64,000 nucleotides of DNA, from positions 2,852,001-2,916,000 of the forward strand of contig NZ_CP154631.1 in assembly GCF_039555755.1 (NCBI RefSeq), in the 5' to 3' direction. A model generated the notes under the pieces. That model was not told where the DNA came from. It saw nothing but the letters and a program-made list of their open reading frames with translations, and did not search any database. A program made the translations under genes and the position numbers. Positions 20,842 to 31,831 of this stretch are shown piece by piece (position 1 is the stretch's first letter; each line of letters begins with the position of its first letter). This stretch comes from Pseudomonas sediminis (lineage in GTDB: Bacteria; Pseudomonadota; Gammaproteobacteria; Pseudomonadales; Pseudomonadaceae).

Positions 20842-21783
20842 TTAACTGCGCCGCATGCGCTTGCGGAAGGCGCCCGGCGTTTCCCCGCACAATTGCTTGA
20901 AGCGCTTGGCGAAGGTCGCGCGGTCGGTGAACCCGACCTGGTTGGCGACCTGCTCCAGTGACTGCGCCGAGCCGGCCAGCGCCTGCTGTGCCAGGCTGAT
21001 GCGCAGGCGTTGCAGGTAATCGCCTGGGGTCAGCCCGGTGGCCTGCTTGAAGCGGCGCAGCAGGGTACGCGGCGAACAATGCGCCTGCTGCGCAAGGCGG
21101 TTGAGATCGATCACCTCGGCGTGGTGCTCGCGTAGCCAGGTCAGCAGCGGGGCAAGGGTTTTATCGTCGCTGCTGGGCAGCAGCGGCGCGAAGCGGGTCT
21201 GCGTGCCGCGCTGGCGTTCGATCACCATGGCGCTGGCAACCTGCTGCGCCAGCCATTCACCGGCATGCAGGGCAATCAGATGCAGACACAGGTCGAGCCC
21301 GGCCTGAGCCCCGCCGGAGCAGAACAACAGGCCATCCTCGGTCAACAGCAGGTCGCTGCGCAGCTTCACCTGGGGAAAGTGCCGGGCGAAGGCGTCAGCC
21401 AGGGCCCAGTGGGTGGTCGCCTGGCGGCCATCGAGCAGGCCAGCAGCCGCCAGCAGAAAGGCGCTGCTGCACAGGCTGGCCACCTGTTGCTGGTCGCGCC
21501 GGGCCAGCCAGGGCAGCAGCTTGGCGTTGCTCTCCAGGGTACGGCTGATGGCGCTGCCGGTGGCGGGAACGATCAGCAGGTCTGCCTGTTCGGCCAACGG
21601 TAGGCCACCATCGACCTGAATTTGCGCGAAATCCAACTGTACGGGCTGGCCATCAAGGCTGAAACGCTGCAACTGAAAGTGCGTTGTGCCGGCCAGGCGA
21701 TTGGCGAGACTGAAGGCATCCTGCGCCATGCTCAGGCTGGAACAGACGGTTTGTTGGCAGACGTACAAAGCGATGCGCAGCAT
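20842..21783 (-). CDS. GlxA-type AraC family transcriptional regulator
   Basis: 313 residues. Residues 1 to about 190 form a DJ-1/PfpI-like domain (ADLLIVPATGSAIS, ASLCSSAFLLAAAGLLDGRQATTHW). The C-terminal ~100 residues are an AraC helix-turn-helix pair (VIDLNRLAQQAHCSPRTLLRRFKQATG, SLEQVANQVGFTDRATFAKRFKQLCGETPGAFRKR). Members regulate amine, amino acid or quaternary ammonium catabolism. It lies convergent to the aap operon and divergent from the SnoaL-like gene. The ligand is unknown. Confidence 0.9.
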   Translation of the reverse strand: MLRIALYVCQQTVCSSLSMAQDAFSLANRLAGTTHFQLQRFSLDGQPVQLDFAQIQVDGGLPLAEQADLLIVPATGSAISRTLESNAKLLPWLARRDQQQVASLCSSAFLLAAAGLLDGRQATTHWALADAFARHFPQVKLRSDLLLTEDGLLFCSGGAQAGLDLCLHLIALHAGEWLAQQVASAMVIERQRGTQTRFAPLLPSSDDKTLAPLLTWLREHHAEVIDLNRLAQQAHCSPRTLLRRFKQATGLTPGDYLQRLRISLAQQALAGSAQSLEQVANQVGFTDRATFAKRFKQLCGETPGAFRKRMRRS

Positions 21784-21893
21784 GACGATGGCCTGGAGTG
21801 AAGTTGGCGATTATTGACACAAAGTTGTCTTTATAGCCAATCGCCACGTCCCCGCCGGATGAACAGACTGGAGTGAACCATCCTTGCGAACGT

Positions 21894-21956
21894 GTAGGGT
21901 GCGCTGTGCGCGCCAGTGAGCGACGCGGTGACAGCGGTGCGCGCGGCGCACCCTAC
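21894..21956. repeat. GTAGGGTGCGC-type hairpin repeat
   Basis: Ends GTAGGGTGCGC and GCGCACCCTAC are exact inverted repeats, with inner GTGCGCGC / GCGCGCGG similarity. It lies between the divergent AraC gene and the SnoaL-like gene. The same GTAGGGTG edge is found at 31740-31824. Confidence 0.7.
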
Positions 21957-21983
21957 GTAATGAAAAGCCTGTAGGAGCGACTC

Positions 21984-22454
21984 ATGAGCCACCCCAATGC
22001 CGATCTGATCCAGCGTTTCTACAGCGCCTTCCAGAAACTCGATGCCGAGACCATGGCAGGCTGCTACGCCGAAGATGTGCGTTTCTCCGACCCGGTCTTC
22101 GTCGACCTGCACGGCGCTGAGGCCGGCGATATGTGGCGCATGCTGTGCAGCCGCGCCGAGGGATTCTCGCTGACCTTCGATTTGGTGCATGCCGACGATC
22201 ATGTCGGCAGTGCGCGTTGGGTCGCCAGCTACCGTTTCAGCGCCACCGGTCGTCAGGTGGTCAACCACATCCAGGCGCGCTTCGTGTTTCGCCACGGGTT
22301 GATCGTCGAGCATCGCGATCATTTCGATCTATGGCGTTGGGCACGTCAGGCGCTAGGTGGCAAAGGGCTTCTGCTGGGGTGGGCACCACCGGTGCAGGCT
22401 GCCATTCGTCGACAGGCGGCACGTGGTCTGGCCCAGTTTCGCGGTACGCGCTGA
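21984..22454 (+). CDS. SnoaL/NTF2-like protein
   Basis: 156 residues. The start is preceded by GTAGGAG. NTF2-like (SnoaL) fold: an N-terminal helix pattern ADLIQRFYSAFQKLDAETMAGCY, then strands VRFSDPVFVDLHG, GSARWVASYRFSATGRQV and a histidine-containing RFVFRHGLIVEHRDHFDLWRWA. Such proteins are small enzymes or ligand-binding proteins; the substrate is not evident. Not clearly in an operon with pcs, but only about 100 bases separate them. Confidence 0.8.
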   Translation: MSHPNADLIQRFYSAFQKLDAETMAGCYAEDVRFSDPVFVDLHGAEAGDMWRMLCSRAEGFSLTFDLVHADDHVGSARWVASYRFSATGRQVVNHIQARFVFRHGLIVEHRDHFDLWRWARQALGGKGLLLGWAPPVQAAIRRQAARGLAQFRGTR

Positions 22455-22553
22455 GGCGGGCGAATGAACGCAGTGGTAGGCTATCCGGTCTTAGCCTTCA
22501 ATAAAGAGTGCGCACATCGGGTGCCGCACCTCCACTGCCAATCGAGACCTGCC

Positions 22554-23273
22554 GTGACCGAATTGATCGTTGCCGTAAAACAGGCCAAAGCCTGGGGGGT
22601 CCACGCTGTTACCGCCAGCGGCGTGATCCTCGCCCTCCTGGCATTGTTGGCCGTACTCGACGGCCAGCCCAAGCAATGCCTGTTGTGGCTCGGCCTGGCG
22701 CTGCTGGTCGATGGGCTGGATGGTTCGCTGGCGCGGCGTTACGACGTCAAGGTTGTGCTGCCGCATTTCGACGGCTCGACCCTCGACCTGGTGATCGACT
22801 ACCTCACCTACGTATTCATCCCCGCGATCTTCCTCTATCGCTTCATTCCGCTGCCGGATTACACGCCGCTGTTCGCCGTGGGCCTGATTCTGCTGTCCTC
22901 GCTGTTCTGCTTCTGCAACCTGAACATGAAGAGCAAGGACAACTACTTCGTCGGCTTCCCGGCGGCGTGGAACGTGGTCGTGCTGTATTTCTACATCCTC
23001 GACGTGCATCCCTGGATCACCCTGGCCATGATCGTCCTGCTGGCCGGCCTGACCCTGACCAAGATGAAGTTCCTGCACCCGTTCCGCGTGCGTCAGTTCA
23101 TGCCGCTGAACATCCTCGTGACCTTCGTCTGGATGCTCTCCAGCGCATTGCTGATTCTGCAGTACCCGGTCAGTCAGTTCTGGCTGCTGGCGCTCTGGTG
23201 GTTGGCTTCAGCCTACTTCGTCGGCATGTGCCTGTGGCGCTCTGCGCGTGAGTGGTTTCCTGCTCGCGGATGA
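22554..23273 (+). CDS. pcs: Phosphatidylcholine synthase
   Basis: 239 residues from a GTG start, chosen because it gives a protein of the same size as PAO1 Pcs (PA3857) beginning with [11 protein letters not shown]; a frame open further upstream has no support. The CDP-alcohol phosphotransferase motif is DGSLAR-x12-GSTLDLVID, and the 12-residue spacing is characteristic of Pcs rather than the 8 of other family members. Eight membrane segments. It condenses choline with CDP-diacylglycerol to give phosphatidylcholine in the inner membrane. Confidence 0.88.
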   Translation: MTELIVAVKQAKAWGVHAVTASGVILALLALLAVLDGQPKQCLLWLGLALLVDGLDGSLARRYDVKVVLPHFDGSTLDLVIDYLTYVFIPAIFLYRFIPLPDYTPLFAVGLILLSSLFCFCNLNMKSKDNYFVGFPAAWNVVVLYFYILDVHPWITLAMIVLLAGLTLTKMKFLHPFRVRQFMPLNILVTFVWMLSSALLILQYPVSQFWLLALWWLASAYFVGMCLWRSAREWFPARG

Positions 23274-23551
23274 ATGCAGCAGTCGAAAAAGCCTGGTTCG
23301 TCTATCTGGTGCGCGCCGCCAATGGCGCGCTGTATTGCGGCATCAGCGATGATCCGCAGCGGCGTTTCGCTCAGCACCAGAGTGGCAAGGGCGCTCGCTT
23401 CTTCCATACCAGCCCGGCGCTGGCGCTGGCCTATATCGAAGCCTGTGCCGGCAAGGGCGATGCATTGCGCCGTGAACGGGCGATCAAGCGCCTGAGCAAA
23501 AGCGCCAAAGAAGCGCTCATTCTGGCCGTTGATGGTGGCACATCAGCCTGA
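23270..23551 (+). CDS. GIY-YIG domain protein
   Basis: 93 residues; the ATG overlaps the pcs stop by four bases (ATGA). A compact single GIY-YIG domain of the UPF0213 type: [18 protein letters not shown], an arginine in [18 protein letters not shown] and a C-terminal lysine-rich helix [18 protein letters not shown]. The family has been linked to DNA processing but its substrate is unclear. Coupling to pcs looks accidental in function. Confidence 0.85.
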   Translation: MNAAVEKAWFVYLVRAANGALYCGISDDPQRRFAQHQSGKGARFFHTSPALALAYIEACAGKGDALRRERAIKRLSKSAKEALILAVDGGTSA

Positions 23552-23613
23552 GGCGGTTGCGTGCACGTGCCGCGCGGGTAAGCTGAGGACTTTGATCCGA
23601 CGCGGAGCGCGCC

Positions 23614-24549
23614 ATGCATGAGTTGATCCTTCATCACTATCCGACCTCGCCGTTCGCCGAGAAGGCCCGCCTGATGTTGGGCTTCAAGCAACTGTCCTGG
23701 CGTTCGGTGATGATCCCGCCGCTGATGCCCAAGCCCGATCTCACTGCGCTGACTGGCGGCTACCGCAAGACCCCGGTGCTGCAGGTCGGCGCCGACATCT
23801 ATTGCGATACCGCGCTGATCGCTCGCCGCCTGGAAGCCGAGAAGGCCACCCCGGCGCTGCTGCCCGACGCTCAGGCGTTCAATGTCAGCCTGCTGGCGCA
23901 GTGGGCCGACTCGGTGCTGTTCCAGCATGCCGCGGCGCTGGTGTTCCAACCCGAGTCGATGGCGCTGCGCTTCGCCAAGGTGCCGCCGGAGTTCGCCAAG
24001 GCCTTTGCTGCCGACCGCGGTGCGCTGTTTTCCGGCGGTACGGCGAGTCGTCTGCCACTGGAGCAGGCCAAGCATCAATGGCCGGCGCTGATGGGGGCCT
24101 TGCAGCGACAGCTGCAAGGCGGGCAAGGCGATTTCCTTTTCGGTGAAGCGTCGCTCGCCGATTTTTCCGTAGCTCACTGTTTGTGGTTCCTGCGCGGTAC
24201 GCCGGTCACCGCGCCACTGGTCGACGATTACCCTGAGGTCGCCGCATGGCTTGCCCGTGTGCTCGGCTTCGGCCATGGCTCGCTGAGCGAGATGAGCAGC
24301 GAACAGGCGATCGCAGTGGCGCGTGAAGCGACGCCGGCAGCGCTGCCGAACGAAGATTTCGTCGACCCCAATGGCTTCAAGGCGGGCCAGGCGGTGAGCA
24401 TCGCGGCAGTGGACTATGGTGTCGACCCGGTGCAGGGTGAGTTGCTGCATGCCGGGCGTGACGAGCTGATTCTGCGTCGCGAGGACGAGCGTGCCGGCAT
24501 CGTACACGTGCACTTCCCGCGCCTGGGCTTCCGTATCGAGGCGCACTGA
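23614..24549 (+). CDS. Glutathione S-transferase family protein
   Basis: 311 residues. N-terminal thioredoxin-like domain (LILHHYPTSPFAEKARLMLGFKQL, YRKTPVLQVGADIYCDTALIARRLE) with a serine where many GSTs have a Cys or Tyr, then an all-alpha C-terminal domain (LFGEASLADFSVAHCLWFL). It is about 80-90 residues longer than standard GSTs; the extra C-terminal part (AVSIAAVDYGVDPVQGELL, RAGIVHVHFPRLGFRIEAH) looks like a small beta domain. Detoxification or reductase role is likely but not specified. Confidence 0.82.
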   Translation: MHELILHHYPTSPFAEKARLMLGFKQLSWRSVMIPPLMPKPDLTALTGGYRKTPVLQVGADIYCDTALIARRLEAEKATPALLPDAQAFNVSLLAQWADSVLFQHAAALVFQPESMALRFAKVPPEFAKAFAADRGALFSGGTASRLPLEQAKHQWPALMGALQRQLQGGQGDFLFGEASLADFSVAHCLWFLRGTPVTAPLVDDYPEVAAWLARVLGFGHGSLSEMSSEQAIAVAREATPAALPNEDFVDPNGFKAGQAVSIAAVDYGVDPVQGELLHAGRDELILRREDERAGIVHVHFPRLGFRIEAH

Positions 24550-24691
24550 TAGCGTCCTTAGCTCGCATGCAAGCCGGGGACGACGAGTCAGGGATGCCTG
24601 GATTGCATTCGGGTTACGTGGGTGGTCAGTGCGGGTGGATGATGATCTTTTCGTCCACCACGGCGTGCATCGTAGGCGCTGACCAACCGCC

Positions 24692-25501
24692 TCAACGCTG
24701 ATCCGGCAGCAGAAAATTACCCAGCCCGGCGTTGTCCAGCGTCGGCACTTCGGCTTCGTCCTTGAGATCGACGCCCGAGAGCTGGCGGCGGCAGGCCTCG
24801 CGCATCAGGTACATCAGGCGGAAGGTGGCCATGCCATAGCTCAGACCCTCCAGGCGCACGTTGGAGATACAGTTGCGGTAGGCGTCGTTGAGGCCGATCC
24901 GCGGCGCGTAGGTGAAATACAGGCCCAGGCTGTCCGGCGAACTGAGGCCGGGGCGTTCGCCAATCAGGATCACCGTCATCTTCGCCCCCAGGCGCTGTCC
25001 CACTTCATCAGCCACTGCAACCCGGCCCTGCTCCACCAGGGTGACCGGCGCCAGCGACCAACCTTCTGCCTGCACCTGCTCCAGCAAACGGTCGAGAAAC
25101 GGCAGGCTGTGCTTGTGCACCGCCAGCGATGACAGGCCGTCGGCGATGACGATGGCCAGGTCATAGCCCCGGCCGTGCTCGGCGGCGTAGTCATCGAGCA
25201 GGCGTGCGGCATCTTCGTGCAGGCGCCGGCCCAGATCCGGGCGTTGCAGGTAGGTGTGCCGGTCGGCGGCGGCGCTGTGCAGCAACAGCGTGGGTAACTG
25301 GCGATCATGCAGCGCTTCGCGCAGGGCGGTGTGGTCGAACGGCAGATGCACGGCGTCACGCGCCTGGGCGTGGGCGAACTGGAAATCCAGTTGCGCAGCG
25401 GTCGGCAGGCTGGTGCCGGCGCGGCCCAGGGCGATGCGTGCCGGTGTCAATTGGCGCAGTTGCTGCCAGGGGTTTGCGGTGGCGGGGGACTTTTCGCTCA
25501 T
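24692..25501 (-). CDS. eutC: Ethanolamine ammonia-lyase small subunit
   Basis: 269 residues. EutC features: [75 protein letters not shown] and [16 protein letters not shown]. With EutB it forms the adenosylcobalamin-dependent lyase that splits ethanolamine to acetaldehyde and ammonia. It is the last gene of the operon, 15 bases after eutB. Confidence 0.95.
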   Translation of the reverse strand: MSEKSPATANPWQQLRQLTPARIALGRAGTSLPTAAQLDFQFAHAQARDAVHLPFDHTALREALHDRQLPTLLLHSAAADRHTYLQRPDLGRRLHEDAARLLDDYAAEHGRGYDLAIVIADGLSSLAVHKHSLPFLDRLLEQVQAEGWSLAPVTLVEQGRVAVADEVGQRLGAKMTVILIGERPGLSSPDSLGLYFTYAPRIGLNDAYRNCISNVRLEGLSYGMATFRLMYLMREACRRQLSGVDLKDEAEVPTLDNAGLGNFLLPDQR

Positions 25502-25516
25502 GACGGCCTCGATTGA

Positions 25517-26911
25517 TCAGGACAACTGCGCCAACGCCTGGCGAAATGCCGGGGGCAGCTCATCGCCCATGCGCAGGCGGCCACCCTGTTGCTGGAAAAT
25601 CCCCATGCGCGCCAGCCAGGCCTCGAACTCTGGCGCGGCGTGCAGGCCGAGCACCTTGCGGGCGTAAAGCGCATCGTGGAAGGAGGTGGTCTGGTAGTTG
25701 AGCATCACGTCATCCGAGCCGGGAATGCCCATGATGAAGTTGATGCCCGCCGTGCCGAGCAGTGTCAGCAGCATGTCCATGTCGTCCTGGTCGGCTTCGG
25801 CATGGTTGGTGTAGCAGATGTCGCAGCCCATGGGCACGCCGAGCAGCTTGCCGCAGAAGTGATCTTCCAGCCCGGCGCGGATGATCTGCTTGCCGTTGTA
25901 CAGGTACTCCGGACCAATGAAGCCGACCACGGTATTGACCAGAAACGGATTGAAGTGGCGGGCCACGGCGTAGGCGCGGGTTTCACAGGTCTGCTGGTCG
26001 ACGCCGTGGTTGGCGTTGGCCGACAGCGCGCTGCCCTGGCCGGTCTCGAAGTACATCAGGTTGTTGCCGAGGGTGCCGCGCTTGAGGCTCAGGCCGGCTT
26101 CGTAGCCTTCCTGCAGCACCTTGAGGCTGACGCCGAAGCTGGCATTGGCCGCCTCGGTGCCGGCGATGGACTGGAACACCAGATCCAGCGGCGCGCCGCG
26201 CTCGATGGCAGCGATGGAGCTGGTGACGTGGGTCAGCACGCAGGATTGGGTGGGAATCTCGTAGCGCTGGATCACCGCATCGAGCATCTCCAGCAGGGTG
26301 CATACGGCGCTCATGCTGTCGGTGGCCGGGTTGATGCCGATCATGGCATCGCCGTTACCGTAGAGCAGCCCATCGACCACGCTGGCGGCGATGCCGGCCG
26401 GATCGTCGGTCGGGTGGTTCGGTTGCAGGCGGGTGGACATGCGCCCGCGTAGCCCCTGGGTGTTGCGAAAGCGGGTGACCACGCGGGTCTTCTGCGCCAC
26501 CAGAACCAGATCCTGAATGCGCATGATCTTCGACACCGCTGCGACCATCTCCGGCGTCAGCCCAGGGGCCAGCGCCGTGAGGCTGGCTTCGTCGGCGTCG
26601 TCGCAGAGCAACCAGTCGCGAAACCCACCCACCGTCAGGTGGCTGACCGGGGCGAAGGCCTGGGCATCATGGGTGTCGATGATCAGGCGGGTGACTTCGT
26701 CGCTCTCATAGGGAATCAGCGCCTCCTGCAGAAAGGTCTTCAGCGGCACATTGGCCAGCGTCATCTGCGCGGCGGCGCGCTCGGCATCGCTGCCGGCCGC
26801 GACCCCAGCCAGGTAGTCGCCGGAGCGTGCCGGCGTAGCCTTGGCCATCAGTTCGCGCAGGCTGTCGAAGCGCCAGGTCTGGCCGGCCATGCTGTGGGAG
26901 TAGCTTGCCAT
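25517..26911 (-). CDS. eutB: Ethanolamine ammonia-lyase large subunit
   Basis: 464 residues starting MASYSHSMAGQTWRFDSL; this start was preferred over an upstream in-frame one because it matches the usual EutB N terminus. Catalytic barrel signatures include GRMSTRLQPNHPTDDPAG, DAMIGINPATDS, SCVLTHVTSSIAAIERGAPLDLVFQSIAGT and MGCDICYTNHAEADQDDMD. It binds the substrate and B12 cofactor together with EutC. No reactivase (EutA) or microcompartment genes are in this cluster. Confidence 0.95.
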   Translation of the reverse strand: MASYSHSMAGQTWRFDSLRELMAKATPARSGDYLAGVAAGSDAERAAAQMTLANVPLKTFLQEALIPYESDEVTRLIIDTHDAQAFAPVSHLTVGGFRDWLLCDDADEASLTALAPGLTPEMVAAVSKIMRIQDLVLVAQKTRVVTRFRNTQGLRGRMSTRLQPNHPTDDPAGIAASVVDGLLYGNGDAMIGINPATDSMSAVCTLLEMLDAVIQRYEIPTQSCVLTHVTSSIAAIERGAPLDLVFQSIAGTEAANASFGVSLKVLQEGYEAGLSLKRGTLGNNLMYFETGQGSALSANANHGVDQQTCETRAYAVARHFNPFLVNTVVGFIGPEYLYNGKQIIRAGLEDHFCGKLLGVPMGCDICYTNHAEADQDDMDMLLTLLGTAGINFIMGIPGSDDVMLNYQTTSFHDALYARKVLGLHAAPEFEAWLARMGIFQQQGGRLRMGDELPPAFRQALAQLS

Positions 26912-26996
26912 GTATCTGTCCTCAACCAGTCTCTCTCGGTCGCCGTTGGGCAACGCCCGACGTCTGCTTGGCAGGCATCAGGCGTTGCGGCGGTTG

Positions 26997-28256
26997 TCAG
27001 GCCGGGCTGACCTGTGGCTTGCCTGCGACCGGGTACTCATCCTGTTCGATGATGCCGACAGCGCGATCCTGTTGCTCCAGTTCCAGCGCCTTGGGCACTG
27101 ATAGCCAATAGGCCAGGCCGATGGCGGCAAAACCTGCGATCAGCTTGCCGATCAGCACTGGCAGGATGATGGTGGGCTGGAAGTTGGCCGTAAAGGACAA
27201 GTGGTCACCCAGCAGGAAGGCCGCGCAGACGGCGAAGGCGATGTTGATTACCTTGTCCTTCGGTGGCATGAAGCGCACCAGGCGGAACATGGCCAGGATG
27301 TTGGCGATGGTCGCGAGCATGCCGGCGCTGCCCACGGCGCTCAGGCCGACCTTGCTGCCCAGGTGTTCCAGCGGGCCGCCGAAGTATTTGCGCAGCAGGT
27401 AGACCATGGGGAAGGCGCCCGCCAGCATGATGCCGATGTAGCCGGCGGTTTCTAGGGCGCGGGTCTGGTCTTCGGCGTCCGCGATGATTGGGTCGAAGCC
27501 CCAGCCACCAAAGACTATGGTGAACACCCCGGTGAAGTATTCGACGATGGAGAATACCAGCACCAGTTTGATCATCGCGTCCAGGCCACGGCCGAAACCG
27601 ATGAAGCCCTTGATCATCAGATCCGGCAGAAAACGCAGACCGGCAGCCAGGGCGACGACGAAGACGATGATCGGCAGCAGATTGGCGAAGATGCTGCCCA
27701 GGCCCATGGCCAGCTGATAGGTCGCCTCGCCATTGGTGGCGACCACTTCGCGGATCATCGGGTCGCTCGCCACCAGCAATACGCTGGCAATCAGTACGCC
27801 GAGCGGAATGGTCAGGATGCCGGACATGATGCCCAGTGCCATGTATTTGTGGTCACGCTTGTCGAGCATCGCAAGCCCCATGGGGATGGAGAAGACGATG
27901 GTGGCACCACCCATGAAGCCGGTGATCAGCGCCATGACCAACGCTTCCTTGCTCGACGCCAGCGCCGATGCCAGGTGATAGCCGCCCATGTCCGAGGCGA
28001 TGATCATGGTCGCGGCCAGTGCCGGGTCGGCGCCGAGGGCGTTGAAAAACGGCCCGCAGGCCTTCTCGATGAGCACCGTGAGGTACGGGATGGAGGCCAT
28101 GATGCCGGCCGCCGGCACGAAGATGTAGCCGGTGGCGTGGATGCCCTCCATGAACTCCTTGCCCAGGCTCTTCTCGCTGTCGTAGATGGCCGCGAAAGCC
28201 CCTGCAACGGCGCAGGCCATGATGATGTAGAGAACGTAATTACCTATTTGATCCAT
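26997..28256 (-). CDS. eutH: Ethanolamine permease EutH
   Basis: 419 residues with about ten to eleven membrane segments. Resembles EutH: MDQIGNYVLYIIMACAVAGAF at the N terminus, GYIFVPAAGIMASIPYL, DMGGYHLASALASSKEALVMA, and LGDHLSFTANFQP near the C terminus. EutH allows ethanolamine entry in enteric bacteria; many pseudomonads use an APC-type permease (Eat) instead. It lies between the aldehyde dehydrogenase gene and eutB, same strand. Confidence 0.9.
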   Translation of the reverse strand: MDQIGNYVLYIIMACAVAGAFAAIYDSEKSLGKEFMEGIHATGYIFVPAAGIMASIPYLTVLIEKACGPFFNALGADPALAATMIIASDMGGYHLASALASSKEALVMALITGFMGGATIVFSIPMGLAMLDKRDHKYMALGIMSGILTIPLGVLIASVLLVASDPMIREVVATNGEATYQLAMGLGSIFANLLPIIVFVVALAAGLRFLPDLMIKGFIGFGRGLDAMIKLVLVFSIVEYFTGVFTIVFGGWGFDPIIADAEDQTRALETAGYIGIMLAGAFPMVYLLRKYFGGPLEHLGSKVGLSAVGSAGMLATIANILAMFRLVRFMPPKDKVINIAFAVCAAFLLGDHLSFTANFQPTIILPVLIGKLIAGFAAIGLAYWLSVPKALELEQQDRAVGIIEQDEYPVAGKPQVSPA

Positions 28257-28418
28257 TGCTGTGCCCTGACTGTCTTTATTGAGTGACGGTGCGGTATTGG
28301 CCCGCTCGAACGCTGCCTTGGCCGAGCCCTCTGCGCAGAGGCAGCAGGGCCGGCTTGCGGACGATCCGAACGGGCGTGAGCCGCGTCTTGTGCATGGCAG
28401 ACCGTAAACAACGGTGGA

Positions 28419-29939
<1,521 letters not shown>

Positions 29940-30059
29940 GAGCGTTCTCCGAAACGATGTTGTTGTAGTTGTACGTAGCAGGTGAGCTGACGTTCAGCCT
30001 GGGTCGATCATGAGCCGATTTCATGGGCGCAACTTGACTGCACAGGGGGCTTGCTGTCG

Positions 30060-30077
30060 TGCAAAGTCAACTTTGCA
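30060..30077. promoter_or_regulatory. 18-bp palindrome, candidate operator
   Basis: TGCAAAGTCAACTTTGCA is an 8+8 perfect inverted repeat with a 2-nt spacer. It lies in the 324-nt divergent gap (29940-30263) between the aldehyde dehydrogenase operon and the AraC-type gene, about 120 bp from the former start. A related GCAACTTGACTGCA stretch sits at about 30029-30042. It is well placed to be the operator of the neighbouring regulator. Nothing else is recognised in the gap. Confidence 0.55.
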
Positions 30078-30263
30078 GGCGCCGACGCTGCCTGTGTCGT
30101 AATGGGTCAAGTCGTCTGCTGCGTTTTGGTGCGGATGTTTCAAAATGACTCACTCGCCCGGTAAGGCGGGGCACGGTGGTGGCGTTTGAACCGTGGTTTT
30201 GCGGTGCGACAGTGCAGGCGTATTTCTTGCTTGCCGAAACGCATTGTTACCAAGGAGGCCCCG

Positions 30264-31343
30264 ATGAGTGCATTTCTCTCCCAGGCAGGTGGTTCGTTCG
30301 GCGCTTCGCTGTTGTCCGGTCCGCCGGCTAATGCGGGTGTGCTGGCGGCTGCTGCGAGTGGCTTGTGCGGCTTCATCGAAAAGCAGGGCGGTGACCCGGA
30401 TCGTATCCTCGGGGTCTCCGGCATCGACCCCGAGTGCCTGCGCCATCCGACCCTGAGCCTGGCGCTGCCCAATTACTGCCAGGTGCTGGAAGAAGCCGCG
30501 CATCAGTCCGGCTGCGACAACTTCGGTCTGTACTATGGCCAGCAGTTCAAGCCGCAGGCGCTTGGCCTGCTCGGTTATATCGGGCTGTGCTCGGCGACGC
30601 TGGAACAGGCGCTGATCAACTTCGCCCGCGCCTTCCCGCTGCACCAGCGCAACAGCCTGATCCGCCTGGTCGACGAGGGCGAGTGCTACCGCTTCGACTA
30701 TCAGGTACGCCATGGCGCCATTCTCAGCCGCCGCCAGGATGCCGAGTTGACTCTGGGCATGGCCCTCAACCTGGTGCGCCATGTGCTTGGCCCGCAGTGG
30801 GCGCCGCGCGCGGTGCACTTCGAACACCCACGGCCGGAGCATTGGCACGAGCACTGTAAGGTGTTCGATGCGCCGGTGTATTTCGAGCAGCCGTGCAATT
30901 CCCTGCTGATTCCCAAACGCGGCCTCGACCGCGCCATGCCGGACAGTGATCCGGTACTGCTGATGGTCATGCAGGACTCGCTGAACCAGATCAGCGCGCT
31001 ATGCGGACGTGGTGAGCGGGATATGGTCAATGACGTGCGCGAGCAGATTCGCCAGCGTCTGCTGTACGGCGAGCCGGCGCTGGAAGATGTCGCGGAAATG
31101 CTCGGCATGGCCAGTTGGTCGCTGCAGCGGCGCCTGCGTGAGCAGGGGCTGAGCTTCTCGCAACTGGTGGACAACGTGCGTCGCGAACTGGCCAACCGTT
31201 ACCTGCGCCAGTCGCAGCTACCCATCTCGCACCTGGCGCCATTGCTCGGCTATTCGGAAACCAGCGCCTTCTCGCGCGCCTTCCGCCGCTGGTTCGGCGT
31301 TAGCCCACGGCAGTGGCGGCGTGAGGACAGTTCGCTGAGTTGA
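30264..31343 (+). CDS. AraC family regulator, divergent to the ethanolamine operon
   Basis: 359 residues from the ATG after AAGGAGG. N-terminal ~220 residues are an Arabinose_bd-like (OruR/ArgR type) ligand domain (LCGFIEKQGGDPDRILGVSGIDPECL, FGLYYGQQFKPQALGLLGY). The C-terminal domain is an AraC HTH pair (PALEDVAEMLGMASWSLQRRLREQG, PISHLAPLLGYSETSAFSRAFRRWFGVSPRQWRR). Position and divergence suggest control of exaC-eutH-eutB-eutC. PAO1 uses a sigma-54 activator for its related operon, so this would be a different wiring. Confidence 0.85.
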   Translation: MSAFLSQAGGSFGASLLSGPPANAGVLAAAASGLCGFIEKQGGDPDRILGVSGIDPECLRHPTLSLALPNYCQVLEEAAHQSGCDNFGLYYGQQFKPQALGLLGYIGLCSATLEQALINFARAFPLHQRNSLIRLVDEGECYRFDYQVRHGAILSRRQDAELTLGMALNLVRHVLGPQWAPRAVHFEHPRPEHWHEHCKVFDAPVYFEQPCNSLLIPKRGLDRAMPDSDPVLLMVMQDSLNQISALCGRGERDMVNDVREQIRQRLLYGEPALEDVAEMLGMASWSLQRRLREQGLSFSQLVDNVRRELANRYLRQSQLPISHLAPLLGYSETSAFSRAFRRWFGVSPRQWRREDSSLS

Positions 31344-31345
31344 GG

Positions 31346-31666
31346 TCAGTAGGCGGCGCGGATGGCGCGCACGTCGTAGCCGTGAATCACCTGACCGCGC
31401 AGGTCGATCACCGGTACACCGCGGCCGCCAAGCGCTTGGTATTGGGCGCGGCCGGCGGTATCGGTCTCGATGTTCACTTCGCGGTAGGCGATGCCATCCT
31501 CGGCGAATAACTCGCGGGTCTTGGCGCAGTAACCGCACCACGGCGTGGCGTAGAGCACGATCTCGCCGCTGGCATTGCCGGCCTGTGGCGGGTTTAGCCA
31601 GCGGTCGATCTTGTCCCAGTTCTGCCACAGAGCCAGGGCGGCGAGCAGCAGCACAATCGTCTTCAT
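31346..31666 (-). CDS. Membrane-anchored glutaredoxin-like protein
   Basis: 106 residues. One N-terminal hydrophobic segment (IVLLLAALALWQNW) then a glutaredoxin fold with the redox motif TPWCGYCAKTRELF, the cis-Pro region RGVPVIDLRGQVIHGYD. It ends two bases from the AraC stop, convergent. The anchor would place the redox site at the periplasmic face if the segment is a type II signal anchor. Partner unknown. Confidence 0.85.
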   Translation of the reverse strand: MKTIVLLLAALALWQNWDKIDRWLNPPQAGNASGEIVLYATPWCGYCAKTRELFAEDGIAYREVNIETDTAGRAQYQALGGRGVPVIDLRGQVIHGYDVRAIRAAY

Positions 31667-31739
31667 GGTTTCGCATCCTTGTGTGATGGCACGTTCCGCT
31701 CAGCGTAAACCGAGCCAGGACACTCCGCCATGTGAGGCC

Positions 31740-31824
31740 GTAGGGTGGGCTTCAGCCCACCAGAACGCGAGGTAGTACGCCTTCTTTGGTGGGCTAAAGC
31801 GGATCGCCGCCCGGGCCACCCTAC
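31740..31824. repeat. GTAGGGTGGGC-type hairpin repeat
   Basis: GTAGGGTGGGC at the left and GCCACCCTAC at the right form the outer stem; an inner TGGGCTTCAGCCCACCA hairpin and a second TGGTGGGCTAAAGC copy lie within. It sits between the glutaredoxin start and the ndpA stop, both on the minus strand. Same family edge as 21894-21956. Confidence 0.65.
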
Positions 31825-31831
31825 AAATATT

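Noticed and set aside
28257..28418. A terminator or promoter between exaC and eutH
   Set aside because: The 162-nt gap has some GC-rich inverted matches but no stem with a T run and no convincing promoter.
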